36,311 nt of DNA from an uncultured Eggerthella sp. (GCA_900542065.1 UQLU01000014.1:1-36311); one strand, 5' to 3'; shown: positions 1 through 8,570, numbered from the stretch's first letter. A program made the numbers and translations. Notes: generated by a model from the letters alone, not told the origin.

Positions 1-49
1 TCGAAAGTTGCAACAGAATTGCTTCTATTTTGCGTCCTGTTTGCTAGTT

Positions 50-1366
50 TTAGTTCTCCCAAGTGCAAGGAGCTTCGCCAGCTTCCTGACGCTGAGACTT
101 AAAGATGGTGTCAGGAATAGGTTCACCGTGATAGATGCCTACGCCGCCTTCTTTTTCGATCTTATAAATCTCTTCGTCGGTGTAGCCGTACTTCTTCATG
201 ATTTCCTCGGTGTGGTAGCCAACAGGCTTAGCAAGGATAACAGGAGGATCGCCAGCGGAACCGAAGCGGAGAGGGGTCATTGGCAGAGCATGCTTGCCAT
301 ACTCGTCATATTCAACATAACGAAGAGCGTCGTTTACGTAAGCTTCTTCGTCGCGAAGGATGTCAGGGAAGCGGAAGAGCTTCTGAGCAGGTACCTGATG
401 AATACGGAACTGTTCCATCCAGTAATCGAAAGGCTGCTTAGCAAATGCTTCTTCAAGCCAACCGATAACTTCCTTGTTCTTACCAGAAGCCTTCAAGTGG
501 GTGAGGTCCTTGGTGTCAATGTTGTCGATCTGGTCTTCGCGACCGAAGATCTTCATCATCATTTCATAGTACTTATCGTACTGAGGCATGCAGATGTAAA
601 TCCACTTGTCGTCAGAAGTACGATAGGTATTGTTGAAAGGATTTGGAACGTTGGTACGAGACTTAGGATAGTCAGCGCCGAACTGCTGAGCACAAATGCC
701 AATGTCAGATGCAAAGATTGCAGCAGCATAGAGGTTGGTTACAACCTTTTCGCCCTTACCGGTACGAGTACGGTTGAACAAAGCTGCGCAAATACCGCCA
801 GCCAACATGCAAGCAGCGTTGTTGTCGCCGAATGCCTGAGGAGCGATAGCAGGAGACTGACCCTTCTCGCGGAAAACGTTAGCTACGCCACCACGAGCTG
901 CCCAGCATACTGCGTCGTATCCAGGGGAGTCCTTTTCAGGACCATACTCGCCGTAACCACGCATCTGAGCCCAAATAAGCGTTGGGAACTCTTCGTGAAT
1001 GGTTTCATAGTCAAGACCAAGCTTCTTCAAAGCCTTGTCACGCAGGTTAACAACAAAAACGTCAGCGTCTGCAAGAAGCTTCTTCATGAACTTCATGCCG
1101 TCTTCGTTCTTGAGGTTAATAGCTACCAAGTCCTTGTTGGTGTTGTTAAGGTCGAAGGTAGGATCTTCGAAATCGTTCTTTTCGCAACCAAAGCCAGGAC
1201 CCTGGGTACGCTGAGCATCGCCATGAAGAGGTTCGGTCTTGATGACGGTTGCACCCATTTCAGAAAGACAGCGTACTGCAGCAGGAGCTGCTACCCATTC
1301 GCAAAGCTCTACGACTTTAACGCCTGCGAGAGGGCCGAAGCCATTGAGTTTATCTGTAGTGGACAT
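50..1366 (-). CDS. Type III (CaiB/BaiF family) CoA-transferase
   Basis: The 438-residue protein has the start typical of family III CoA-transferases (GPLAGVKVVELCEWVAAP near residues 11-28, then GATVIKTEPLHGD at 38-50). These enzymes move CoA between an acyl-CoA and a free acid through an aspartyl-CoA thioester. The likely catalytic Asp is D151 in the SPGYDAVCWAARGG stretch, judged by the family pattern. Length is normal for the family (about 400-440). The look of the sequence is closest to 2-hydroxyacyl or aryl-acrylate CoA-transferases of amino-acid fermenting anaerobes (HadA/FldA type), but the substrate is a guess. The start is supported by GGAG nine bases upstream of the ATG. It stands alone on the minus strand, and an imperfect palindrome sits directly against its ribosome site. 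No dehydratase genes accompany it here, though the window ends just downstream. Confidence 0.9.
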   Translation of the reverse strand: MSTTDKLNGFGPLAGVKVVELCEWVAAPAAVRCLSEMGATVIKTEPLHGDAQRTQGPGFGCEKNDFEDPTFDLNNTNKDLVAINLKNEDGMKFMKKLLADADVFVVNLRDKALKKLGLDYETIHEEFPTLIWAQMRGYGEYGPEKDSPGYDAVCWAARGGVANVFREKGQSPAIAPQAFGDNNAACMLAGGICAALFNRTRTGKGEKVVTNLYAAAIFASDIGICAQQFGADYPKSRTNVPNPFNNTYRTSDDKWIYICMPQYDKYYEMMMKIFGREDQIDNIDTKDLTHLKASGKNKEVIGWLEEAFAKQPFDYWMEQFRIHQVPAQKLFRFPDILRDEEAYVNDALRYVEYDEYGKHALPMTPLRFGSAGDPPVILAKPVGYHTEEIMKKYGYTDEEIYKIEKEGGVGIYHGEPIPDTIFKSQRQEAGEAPCTWEN

Positions 1367-1380
1367 ACAGACTTTCTCCT

Positions 1381-1401
1381 TCCATTGTTATTAACGATGG
1401 A
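1381..1401 (-). promoter_or_regulatory. Palindrome next to CoA-transferase ribosome site
   Basis: Two 10-base arms around one central base (TCCATTGTTA and TAACGATGGA) pair with a single G-T exception. The palindrome lies immediately upstream of the Shine-Dalgarno sequence of the minus-strand CoA-transferase gene. It could be a repressor operator or a small leader hairpin. No regulator gene lies beside it. Confidence 0.35.
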
Positions 1402-2041
1402 ACCCGCTCTGCGCTGCAGCGAAAAGCGTTTTGCTTACCTGTGGTGCAGTCGGGCTATTTTCATCACCTTTCTAGTATGGCTATCACAAAGGTCTGTTGG
1501 GATGGTCAGTAATTCGGGTTTGTCTATTTTTTTGGGAAAATTACATTTTTTTCTGAATAGGAGCACAAATTTCGTGAATATTTTGGGACATTTCCTATTT
1601 TTTGCCCACCGCCTACCCCCAAATTTCATCCGTTGACCCATAGCAAATTTTGAACGCGTTCTAGTTCCGCTTAGTTCGGGGAATTTTCGGAGATTCTCGA
1701 ACTTTCTGGTCTTGCTTAGATGTCTTACCTAGATCTAGATGTCTTGACTAGATACTTCTGATTCTTCCAGAAACTTTCTGGGTCTTTCCCTTCTGGGTCT
1801 TTCTGAAGTTTTCGAAAGGGTCGCTTCTATCGCCAGCCCCTACCATCAGCGCCCGTCGTCATTGCGTATCCCTCGCATTTGCGTTGTTCCCGCTTGGTAT
1901 ATATTCCGATGCCTTATCAATCTATTTCTCGGCGTAATGCCTGCCGTTTGCCTGAAATTTCAATCCGTCCGCCCGAGAAGATCTCCGATGAATATTTTTC
2001 AACAGAGTCAATAAAACCCCTGTTAATTTGCATATATTAAT
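1402..2041. other. Long non-coding region upstream of hydrogenase operon
   Basis: About 820 bases separate the divergent CoA-transferase and hydrogenase genes (1367-2186), and this part has no convincing gene. It is T-rich on the plus strand and holds the tandem repeats listed separately at 1700-1803. The remainder (about 1805-2040) shows nothing I can name, apart from a short inverted TTAAT/ATTAA element near 2023-2040 that could bind a redox repressor of the Rex type. That last idea is weak. Confidence 0.5.
1700..1803. repeat. Two short tandem repeats upstream of hydrogenase operon
   Basis: First repeat: an 18-base unit at 1717-1734 (TAGATGTCTTACCTAGAT) recurs at 1736-1753 with two changes, a 19-base period. 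Second repeat: TTCTGGGTCTTTC at 1776-1788 and again exactly at 1791-1803, a 15-base period. A shorter relative, AACTTTCTGGTCTT, lies at about 1700-1713. They sit 380-490 bases upstream of the hydrogenase operon start and about 340-440 upstream of the CoA-transferase start, so either gene could use them as protein-binding sites. They may also be simple slippage products. Confidence 0.7.
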
Positions 2042-2070
2042 TTGTCTAGCAGAATGCCTCGTTTTATACA
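2042..2070 (+). promoter_or_regulatory. Candidate promoter of the hydrogenase operon
   Basis: TTGTCT at 2042-2047 and TATACA at 2065-2070 are separated by 17 bases, giving a plausible sigma-70 promoter with a start near 2077. This would leave a leader of about 110 bases before the first gene. Neither hexamer is perfect. Confidence 0.45.
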
Positions 2071-2073
2071 ATT

Positions 2074-2158
2074 AAGGGCAGGCTTTTCGCGTATGCGATT
2101 TTCGTAAGTACACAGATAAGCCCTTTTTGTAGCACTGAGCCCCAAGTGATAGCTACAA
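2074..2158 (+). promoter_or_regulatory. Structured leader of the hydrogenase operon
   Basis: AAGGGC (2074-2079) can pair with GCCCTT (2120-2125), which runs into a T5 tract at 2124-2128, like a weak terminator. Directly after, TTGTAGC (2127-2133) pairs with GCTACAA (2152-2158), and inner ACT/AGT bases extend the stem. The two structures share bases at 2127-2128, so they may compete, as in an attenuator. No known riboswitch consensus was recognised. Confidence 0.35.
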
Positions 2159-2186
2159 CTTATCGTTCACATGTTAGGAGGATTGG

Positions 2187-4025
2187 ATGAGCAAACTATC
2201 CGTGGCACCTGTCGCTCACGACGATGCCTTGCAAAAAGCTTACATGCAAGAGTTCGCTCGCCGTATTGAAGCAACACCCCCTGGAATGTGCCCCGTTGCT
2301 ATGCAGCTGTCTTTATTACAAGCAAGCGGTTGTCAAACGTGCGGAAAGTGCACTCCATGCCGTGAAGGCATTCCTCAACTTGAAGGAATGCTTGAAGCAG
2401 TGCTTGCTTTTGAAGGCACGCCCGACTTGCTAAAAACTATGCGTAAGAAGGCAACGGTTATTCGCGATACTGCCGATTGCGCTATTGGCTGGCATGCTGC
2501 CGATGTATTCCTGAAGGGCATGGACACCTTCGCTGCTGAATACGAAAGCCATGTAACCAACTACACCTGCCAGGAAGGCGTAACGCAAACTGTTCCTTGT
2601 GAAACCATGTGTCCTGCCCACGTTAACGTCCCAGCCTACATTGCTCTTGTAGGTGAAGGTGACTACGCTGGCGCAATCAACATGATTCGCAAAGACAACC
2701 CCTTCCCTACTGCATGCGCTTTCGTCTGCGAACACCCTTGCGAAGATCGTTGTCGTCGTACCTTACTTGATGCACCAATCAACATTCGCGGCATCAAGAA
2801 GTTCGCCGTAGACAATATGCCTGCTGACAAGGTTCAAACCCCTAAGCCAGCAGAACCCACAGGAAAAAAGATTGCCATTATTGGTGGTGGCCCCTCTGGT
2901 TTAACGTGCGCATACTTTAGTGCCCTGATGGGACACGAAGTTCACGTTTTCGAACGCCGCAAGCACCTTGGCGGCATGATGCGCTATGGCATTCCAGCCT
3001 ATCGCTTCCCTCGCGAACGTTTGGAAGAAGACATTCGCGCCATTCTTTCCGCAGGAAACATTACCGTCCATTACGAAAGCGACATCGACACCAAGACCAT
3101 GGCACAAATCTCCAAAGATTACGACGCGTGCTATGTGGCAATCGGTGCTCAAGGTGGCAAAGTTTTGCGCATGGAAGGCTCTGATGCTGAAGGTGTAATG
3201 AGTGCTGTTGATTTGCTTACCGAAATTGGTGAAAACAATTACCCCGACTTCACGGGCAAGAAGGTAGTCGTTATTGGCGGCGGCAACGTTGCTATGGACT
3301 GCGCTCGCACCAGTGTTCGTGCTGGAGCCGAAAGCGTAACGGTTGCCTATCGTCGTCGTATTGAAGATATGACCGCACTGCGTGCTGAAATTGATTCAGC
3401 TATGCAAGAAGGCGTAGAGATGTGCGTTCTTCAAGCACCTGACCACATTGAAGTAGAAGATGGTCACTGCACTGCACTGTATACTCAGCCTCAAATGATT
3501 GGTCCTGTTAAGGGTGGTCGTCCTACCCCACAGAAAGCCAATAAGCCACTGCATCGCATTGAGGCTGACATTATTCTTATCGCAGTTGGCCAGTCCATCG
3601 AATCTGCTCCATTCGAACAGTTCGGCATGGAAGCTGATCGTACCTACTTCCAGGCAGACGAATACCTGAAGTCTCTTCATGGTCCCGACAATGTATTCGT
3701 TGGTGGCGACTGTCAGGTTGGTCCTAAGACCGTAATCGTTGCTATTAGTGCTGGCAAAGTTGCTGCACACAATATTGATGATTATCTGGGCTTTGATCAT
3801 AAGCTTGATTGCGGCGCAACCGCTCCCGCACCTAAGCCCAACAATCGCACTGCCTGCGGTCGCGTAAACATTGTTGAACGTCCTGCTTATGAACGTAAAC
3901 ACGACTTCGATGCTGTTGAAGTTGAGATGAGCCTTGAAGAAGCCCAGCAAGAATGTGGCCGCTGCTTGCGCTGTGATCATTATGGCTGCGGCGTAATGGA
4001 AGGAGGCCGAGTCCAATATGTATAA
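2187..4025 (+). CDS. NuoF-type Fe-S module fused to GltD/NfnB-like flavin oxidoreductase
   Basis: A 612-residue protein. Residues about 45-125 match the C-terminal Fe-S part of NuoF/HydB (CGKCTPCREG with C52, C55, C58, then C98), but the FMN/NADH-binding body of NuoF is absent. From about residue 130 it is a glutamate-synthase small-subunit type protein: a Cys-rich segment (CETMCPAHVNVPAY, CEHPCEDRC), an FAD Rossmann motif (IAIIGGGPSGLTCAY near 230) and a second nucleotide-binding motif (VVVIGGGNVAMDCA near 360). A final Cys cluster, CGRCLRCDHYGC, lies at the C terminus. It probably passes electrons between NAD(P)H and the hydrogenase made by the next gene, which it overlaps by eight bases. 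AGGAGG five bases before the ATG fixes the start. The pairing resembles the glutamate-synthase-linked (group A2) [FeFe]-hydrogenases; the physiological direction is unknown. Confidence 0.85.
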   Translation: MSKLSVAPVAHDDALQKAYMQEFARRIEATPPGMCPVAMQLSLLQASGCQTCGKCTPCREGIPQLEGMLEAVLAFEGTPDLLKTMRKKATVIRDTADCAIGWHAADVFLKGMDTFAAEYESHVTNYTCQEGVTQTVPCETMCPAHVNVPAYIALVGEGDYAGAINMIRKDNPFPTACAFVCEHPCEDRCRRTLLDAPINIRGIKKFAVDNMPADKVQTPKPAEPTGKKIAIIGGGPSGLTCAYFSALMGHEVHVFERRKHLGGMMRYGIPAYRFPRERLEEDIRAILSAGNITVHYESDIDTKTMAQISKDYDACYVAIGAQGGKVLRMEGSDAEGVMSAVDLLTEIGENNYPDFTGKKVVVIGGGNVAMDCARTSVRAGAESVTVAYRRRIEDMTALRAEIDSAMQEGVEMCVLQAPDHIEVEDGHCTALYTQPQMIGPVKGGRPTPQKANKPLHRIEADIILIAVGQSIESAPFEQFGMEADRTYFQADEYLKSLHGPDNVFVGGDCQVGPKTVIVAISAGKVAAHNIDDYLGFDHKLDCGATAPAPKPNNRTACGRVNIVERPAYERKHDFDAVEVEMSLEEAQQECGRCLRCDHYGCGVMEGGRVQYV

Positions 4026-5739
4026 CGTAACCATCGACGCCAAAGCCGTATCAGTAGAAGAAGGCTCCAACATTTTGGACGCTGCACACGCTGCAGGTGT
4101 TTCCATTCCTACTTTGTGCTGGATGAAAGATTTAAACGAAATTGGTTCTTGCCGCATTTGCGTTGTGGAAACCGAAGGCGATGACGCTCTGAGCGCTGCC
4201 TGCAATACACCTGTTCGTGATGGTATGAATATCCGCACGAATTCACCTCGCGTTATTGCAGCACGTCGCGAAAACATGCGTACCATTCTTGAAGGTCATC
4301 GCAGCGAATGCACCACGTGTGAACGTACGGGCACCTGCGCTTTACAGCGCACTGCCGCCGAACTGAATGTGGGCGAACTCGATTTCGACCCTGTATTTGA
4401 TTTCGAGCCATGGGATGAAGATTTCCCTCTGCAGCGCGACGAAAGCAAATGTATCCGTTGTGGCCGCTGCGTAGCAGAATGCGCCAAGGTTCAGCACTGC
4501 AACGTATGGGACTTCAAGGGCCCTTCCGCATTCCGCGGTATTACCGTACGCGACAATAAAGACATCACCGAAGCAGGTTGCGCTTTGTGTGGCCAGTGCA
4601 TTACCCACTGCCCAACTGGCGCTCTTACCGCGCGCAATGATATTCCTAAGGTGCTAGACGCTTTGGCAGATCCTGAAACCATGACCGTTATTCAGTTTGC
4701 ACCTGCTATTCGTAGTGCGTGGGGCGAAGTAATGGGCCTCACCCACGAAGAGGCAACGCCTGGTCGCATGGCTGCTGCTGCTAAATCTTTAGGTTTCGAT
4801 CGCGTATTCGACACCGATTTCGCTGCCGACCTTACCATCATGGAAGAAGGCAACGAATTTATTGAGTGGTATACCTCTGGCAAGAAGCGCCCCATGTTTA
4901 CTTCTTGCTGCCCTGGCTGGGTCCGTTTCGCAAAGCTCCACTACCCACAGTTCGTAGAGCAACTTTCCACCAGTAAGTCTCCTCATCAGATGATGGGCGC
5001 GGTCGTTAAGAACACCCTAAAAGAGCCTATGGAGGCTGCAGGTAAGAGAAACATGTTTGTGGCTTCTGTAATGCCTTGCGTTGCTAAGAAATACGAGTGT
5101 GGCGTCCCTCAGCTTTCCACCGAAGCAGGTCCTGACGTAGACGCTGTTCTTACTACACGCGAATTCAACAACATGCTGCGTATGTTCAACGTAAACTGCG
5201 CTGCTTTAGAAGAAACCGCGTTTGACAATCCTTTGGGCTTGTCCACAGGCGCTGGCACCATCTTTGGTCGTACGGGCGGCGTTATGGAAGCCGCATTGCG
5301 CTCCGCTGCCTTCATTTTGACGGGCAAGAACCCCGACTTTGCTACCTGCGACACCACCGAAGCAACGCCTGAGCGTCCTTGGACCGACAAGACGTTAGAA
5401 ATCGCAGACCTTACTATCAAGATTGCCGTAGCAAGTGGCCTTGAGAACACCTCAAAACTTCTTGATGCTCTTGAAGCAGGCGAAGCCGATTACGACTTCG
5501 TTGAAATCATGGCATGCCCTGGTGGCTGCGTTGGCGGCGGCGGACAGCCTATTGAATTCAATGTAGAAATGGCAGCTGAACGCGCTAAGGTTCTGAATCG
5601 CCTTGATTCGAATGACGCCTTGCGCTTCTCCCATGAAAATCCTGACATCCAGAAGCTCTACGCCGACTGGATTGGCAAGCCACTTTCTGAAACCGCAGAA
5701 GAATGGCTTCACACCGAACAGGTTGAGTGGGACATCTAA
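4018..5739 (+). CDS. hydA: [FeFe]-hydrogenase catalytic subunit, CpI-like
   Basis: The 573-residue enzyme interconverts protons and H2 and has the layout of Clostridium pasteurianum CpI (574 residues). All ligands are present: [2Fe-2S] C34, C45, C48, C62; His-ligated cluster H94, C98, C101, C107; two [4Fe-4S] clusters with C145, C148, C151, C155 and C188, C191, C194, C198. The H-cluster signatures are TSCCPGW (C297, C298), MPCVAKKYE (C354) and ACPGGCVGGGGQP (C500, C504). The first of the paired cysteines in TSCCPGW corresponds to the proton-relay residue. There is no signal peptide, so it is cytoplasmic. The ATG lies inside the end of the preceding flavoprotein gene, with GGAGG about 11 bases upstream, so the two are probably translated together as partners. 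A terminator follows. Confidence 0.96.
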   Translation: MYNVTIDAKAVSVEEGSNILDAAHAAGVSIPTLCWMKDLNEIGSCRICVVETEGDDALSAACNTPVRDGMNIRTNSPRVIAARRENMRTILEGHRSECTTCERTGTCALQRTAAELNVGELDFDPVFDFEPWDEDFPLQRDESKCIRCGRCVAECAKVQHCNVWDFKGPSAFRGITVRDNKDITEAGCALCGQCITHCPTGALTARNDIPKVLDALADPETMTVIQFAPAIRSAWGEVMGLTHEEATPGRMAAAAKSLGFDRVFDTDFAADLTIMEEGNEFIEWYTSGKKRPMFTSCCPGWVRFAKLHYPQFVEQLSTSKSPHQMMGAVVKNTLKEPMEAAGKRNMFVASVMPCVAKKYECGVPQLSTEAGPDVDAVLTTREFNNMLRMFNVNCAALEETAFDNPLGLSTGAGTIFGRTGGVMEAALRSAAFILTGKNPDFATCDTTEATPERPWTDKTLEIADLTIKIAVASGLENTSKLLDALEAGEADYDFVEIMACPGGCVGGGGQPIEFNVEMAAERAKVLNRLDSNDALRFSHENPDIQKLYADWIGKPLSETAEEWLHTEQVEWDI

Positions 5740-5784
5740 GTAACCACATGATAACGATCCAAAAGATTGTTACCTGTTAGAAAT

Positions 5785-5828
5785 ACCGGTGGGATATCTT
5801 GCTTGGATATCTCGCCGGTTAACTTTTA
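5785..5828 (+). terminator. Terminator after hydA
   Basis: A 14-base-pair stem (5785-5798 with 5806-5819, two G-T pairs) encloses a 7-base loop and is followed by TTAACTTTT. It separates the structural operon from the maturation genes. Confidence 0.75.
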
Positions 5829-5891
5829 TCTGCAGAAGAACGTTAATCGGCACAAATAAAAGAACAGTAACGGACATAAAAGAGCCCCGAG

Positions 5892-5969
5892 CAGCAGGTT
5901 TTCGCCAAAAGAATTAGACCAGTGCAAAGGGCCTCAAACAGCAGGTTTTCGCCAAAGGAATTAGACCAG
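5892..5969. repeat. 31-base direct repeat upstream of hydE
   Basis: Bases 5892-5922 recur at 5939-5969 with one change (A to G at 5957), a 47-base period. Both copies are followed by a CAAAGG-like tail. Each contains GGTTTTCGCC and GAATTAGACC. The pair lies between the hydA terminator and the hydE start, so it may be a regulator-binding or RNA element for the maturation operon. Two copies do not make a CRISPR array. Confidence 0.8.
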
Positions 5970-6005
5970 CAAAGGACCCCCGTCCAGCAAAAAGATATGT
6001 GAGCG

Positions 6006-7106
6006 ATGAAACAAGAGTATGAACATAACGAACTGTTTAAGGAGCACGTTTCACATGGCTCGTTAATGAATCTTGCCCAAAAGCTCACCCAAACCCATTC
6101 GCTTTCCCTTGAAGAATATGAAGCGCTTATAGCGTTTTACGATAACGAAATGGCTGAATACTTGACAAAAGAAGCACGTCGTATTCGCGAAGATGTATAC
6201 GGCACCGACGTTTACATTCGAGGCCTAATCGAAATCAGCAATTACTGCAAAAATGACTGCCTGTATTGTGGCATTCGCAAAAGCAATGCCACCTGCACAC
6301 GCTACCGATTAACGCCCGATGAAATACTCGAATGCGCCAACGAGGGATATAAGCTGGGGTTTAGAACCTTTGTTCTCCAGGGTGGCGAAGACCCCTGGTT
6401 CACCGACGATCGCTTGGCAGAGCTGCTTCAAACCCTTAAAGCTGCACATTCCGATTGCGCTATCACGCTTTCACTGGGAGAGCGCAGTTACGAAAGTTAC
6501 CAGCGTTTATTCGAAGCGGGTGCCGATCGCTATTTGCTTCGCCATGAAACGGTACGCGAAGATCTTTACACGAAACTTCACCCCACCGCCATGCACCTTG
6601 AAGATCGTCTGCAATGCTTAGAGGATCTTCGTTCAATTGGCTATGCCGTCGGGTGCGGATTCATGGTAGGTGCACCCTATCAAACGGCGCGTGATTTAGC
6701 GCATGACCTGAAATATATTGAGCACTTCAAGCCCGAAATGTGTGGTATCGGACCTTTTATTCCTCATCACGCCACACCGTTTTCCGATAAGCCAGCTGGC
6801 AGTATTGAACTCACCTGCTTTTTGCTGTCGCTTATTCGTATTATTCACCCACCCGTATTACTTCCTGCTACCACCGCCCTAGGATCACTTGACCCCCAGG
6901 GGCGCATTAAGGGAATGCTCGCGGGTGCCAACGTAGTAATGCCCAACCTTTCGCCGTTAAACGTACGCGCGAACTATGAGTTGTATAACAATAAAGCCCA
7001 TACTGGCACCGAGGCAGCAGAGCATTTAAACCTCCTTGGTGACGAAATGCAAACGATTGGCTATAACGTTGTAGTCGATCGCGGAGACCCGAAAGGAAGA
7101 CAGTAA
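6006..7106 (+). CDS. hydE: [FeFe]-hydrogenase maturase HydE, radical SAM
   Basis: HydE is a radical SAM enzyme acting in assembly of the diiron part of the H-cluster together with HydG and HydF. The cluster motif is C81-x3-C85-x2-C88 (CKNDCLYCGIRKSN). The following (beta/alpha)8 barrel is recognisable (VLQGGEDPW, MCGIGPFIPH, ANVVMPNLSP), and the length (366) is usual. The start is uncertain: the first ATG has no clear ribosome site, and Met21 at 6066 is an alternative with AAGGAG rather far upstream. The family's N terminus is short, so residues 1-20 could be excess. The stop codon abuts the hydG start without a gap, indicating one operon E-G-F. Confidence 0.94.
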   Translation: MKQEYEHNELFKEHVSHGSLMNLAQKLTQTHSLSLEEYEALIAFYDNEMAEYLTKEARRIREDVYGTDVYIRGLIEISNYCKNDCLYCGIRKSNATCTRYRLTPDEILECANEGYKLGFRTFVLQGGEDPWFTDDRLAELLQTLKAAHSDCAITLSLGERSYESYQRLFEAGADRYLLRHETVREDLYTKLHPTAMHLEDRLQCLEDLRSIGYAVGCGFMVGAPYQTARDLAHDLKYIEHFKPEMCGIGPFIPHHATPFSDKPAGSIELTCFLLSLIRIIHPPVLLPATTALGSLDPQGRIKGMLAGANVVMPNLSPLNVRANYELYNNKAHTGTEAAEHLNLLGDEMQTIGYNVVVDRGDPKGRQ

Positions 7107-8561
7107 ATGACGTCTTTTCCCTACAATCCTAAGTCTCTGTGCGCTGATGAATTCATCAACCACGAAGAAATTTTAGACACGCTTGCTTATGCCGATGCGC
7201 ACGCAAATGATATTGAACTGTGCCGTTCCATTCTGGATAAAGCACGCACCAACTTGCATCCTTCCAACGATCACGGCGCCATTATTACGCACCGTGAAGC
7301 GTCAGTTCTACTTGCTTGCGATGATCCAGAAATCAATGAAGAGATCAAAAAACTTGCTCACGATATCAAGCAAGCTTACTACGGCAACCGTATCGTTTTA
7401 TTCGCGCCGCTGTATCTTTCAAATTACTGCGTGAATGGTTGCTTGTACTGCCCCTACCATGCAAAGAACCGCGAAATACCACGTCGTAAGCTTACGCAAG
7501 ACGAAATTCGCGCTGAAGTAATTGCCTTACAGGATATGGGTCACAAGCGCCTTGCCATAGAAGCAGGCGAAGACCCCAAGCACAACCCTATTGAATACAT
7601 TCTGGAAAGCATGCATACCATCTATTCCATCAAGCATAAAAATGGCGCTATCAGGCGTGTTAACGTAAATATTGCTGCCACTACCGTAGATGAATATCGC
7701 ATGCTTAAAGAAGCTGAAATTGGCACGTACATTCTGTTCCAGGAAACCTATCACAAAGAAAGCTATAAGCGCCTGCATCCAACAGGCCCCAAGAGTGACT
7801 ACAACTGGCACACTGAAGCCATGGATCGCGCTATGGAAGGCGGCATTGACGATGTGGGCTTAGGTGTTCTGTTCGGCTTGGAAGGTTATCGCTACGAATT
7901 TGCGGGACTTTTGATGCACGCTGAGCACCTAGAAGCAGTACACGGCGTAGGGCCTCACACCATCAGCGTTCCTCGCGTTAAGCCTGCAATGGATATCAAC
8001 CCCGACGAATTCGACAACGGTATTCCTGACGAAATGTTCGAAAAGCTTATCGCGCTTATTCGTATCGCAGTTCCCTATACAGGCATGATTATTTCTACAC
8101 GTGAAAGCCAAACAGTGCGAGAACATGCCCTACAATATGGCATTTCGCAAATCAGTGGCGGTTCACGTACGTCTGTTGGTGGTTATGTTGAAGAACAGCG
8201 CCCGCACGATACCGAACAGTTCGACGTATCCGATCAGCGCACACTGGATGAAGTTATTAGCTGGCTTTTAGACAACAACCACATTCCAAGCTTCTGCACA
8301 GCTTGCTATCGCGCAGGACGTACAGGTGATCGATTTATGTCTTTCTGCAAAAATGGCGAAATCCTCAACTTCTGTCACCCCAATGCGTTAATTACGCTGG
8401 CAGAATATTTGACCGACTACGCAACCCCTGAAACCAAAACAAAAGGCATGACCATCATTCAACAAGAGCTGCAAAAAGTAACTAATCCAAAAACGAAGGA
8501 ACTTGCAGAAAGCTATATCCGCAATATCGTCGACGGTGTTGGACGCGACTATCGCTTCTAG
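7107..8561 (+). CDS. hydG: [FeFe]-hydrogenase maturase HydG, tyrosine lyase
   Basis: HydG is a radical SAM enzyme that cleaves tyrosine to p-cresol and dehydroglycine, which yields the CO and cyanide ligands of the H-cluster. The N-terminal cluster motif is C108-x3-C112-x2-C115 (CVNGCLYCPYH). The C-terminal auxiliary-cluster motif C397-x2-C400-x22-C423, diagnostic for HydG against ThiH, is intact. Length (484) is normal for HydG. AAAGGA lies about 10 bases upstream of the start, inside the end of hydE. Nine bases separate it from hydF. No unusual feature was seen. Confidence 0.96.
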   Translation: MTSFPYNPKSLCADEFINHEEILDTLAYADAHANDIELCRSILDKARTNLHPSNDHGAIITHREASVLLACDDPEINEEIKKLAHDIKQAYYGNRIVLFAPLYLSNYCVNGCLYCPYHAKNREIPRRKLTQDEIRAEVIALQDMGHKRLAIEAGEDPKHNPIEYILESMHTIYSIKHKNGAIRRVNVNIAATTVDEYRMLKEAEIGTYILFQETYHKESYKRLHPTGPKSDYNWHTEAMDRAMEGGIDDVGLGVLFGLEGYRYEFAGLLMHAEHLEAVHGVGPHTISVPRVKPAMDINPDEFDNGIPDEMFEKLIALIRIAVPYTGMIISTRESQTVREHALQYGISQISGGSRTSVGGYVEEQRPHDTEQFDVSDQRTLDEVISWLLDNNHIPSFCTACYRAGRTGDRFMSFCKNGEILNFCHPNALITLAEYLTDYATPETKTKGMTIIQQELQKVTNPKTKELAESYIRNIVDGVGRDYRF

Positions 8562-8570
8562 GAGAAACCC

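Noticed and set aside
8..1636. Long plus-strand open frame of 542 codons opposite the CoA-transferase gene
   Set aside because: It lies antisense to a well-conserved gene with clear family motifs and a good ribosome site, and its own translation shows no recognisable domain.
1435..1641. Minus-strand open frame of 68 codons in the region upstream of the hydrogenase operon
   Set aside because: It has no ribosome site and a basic, low-complexity translation from AT-rich DNA; it looks like chance.
3396..4286. Minus-strand open frame of 296 codons across the flavoprotein/hydA junction
   Set aside because: It is antisense to two genes with intact catalytic motifs, and its translation has no family features.
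5892..5969. Possible small CRISPR array
   Set aside because: There are only two copies, a 16-base gap between them, and no cas genes nearby.
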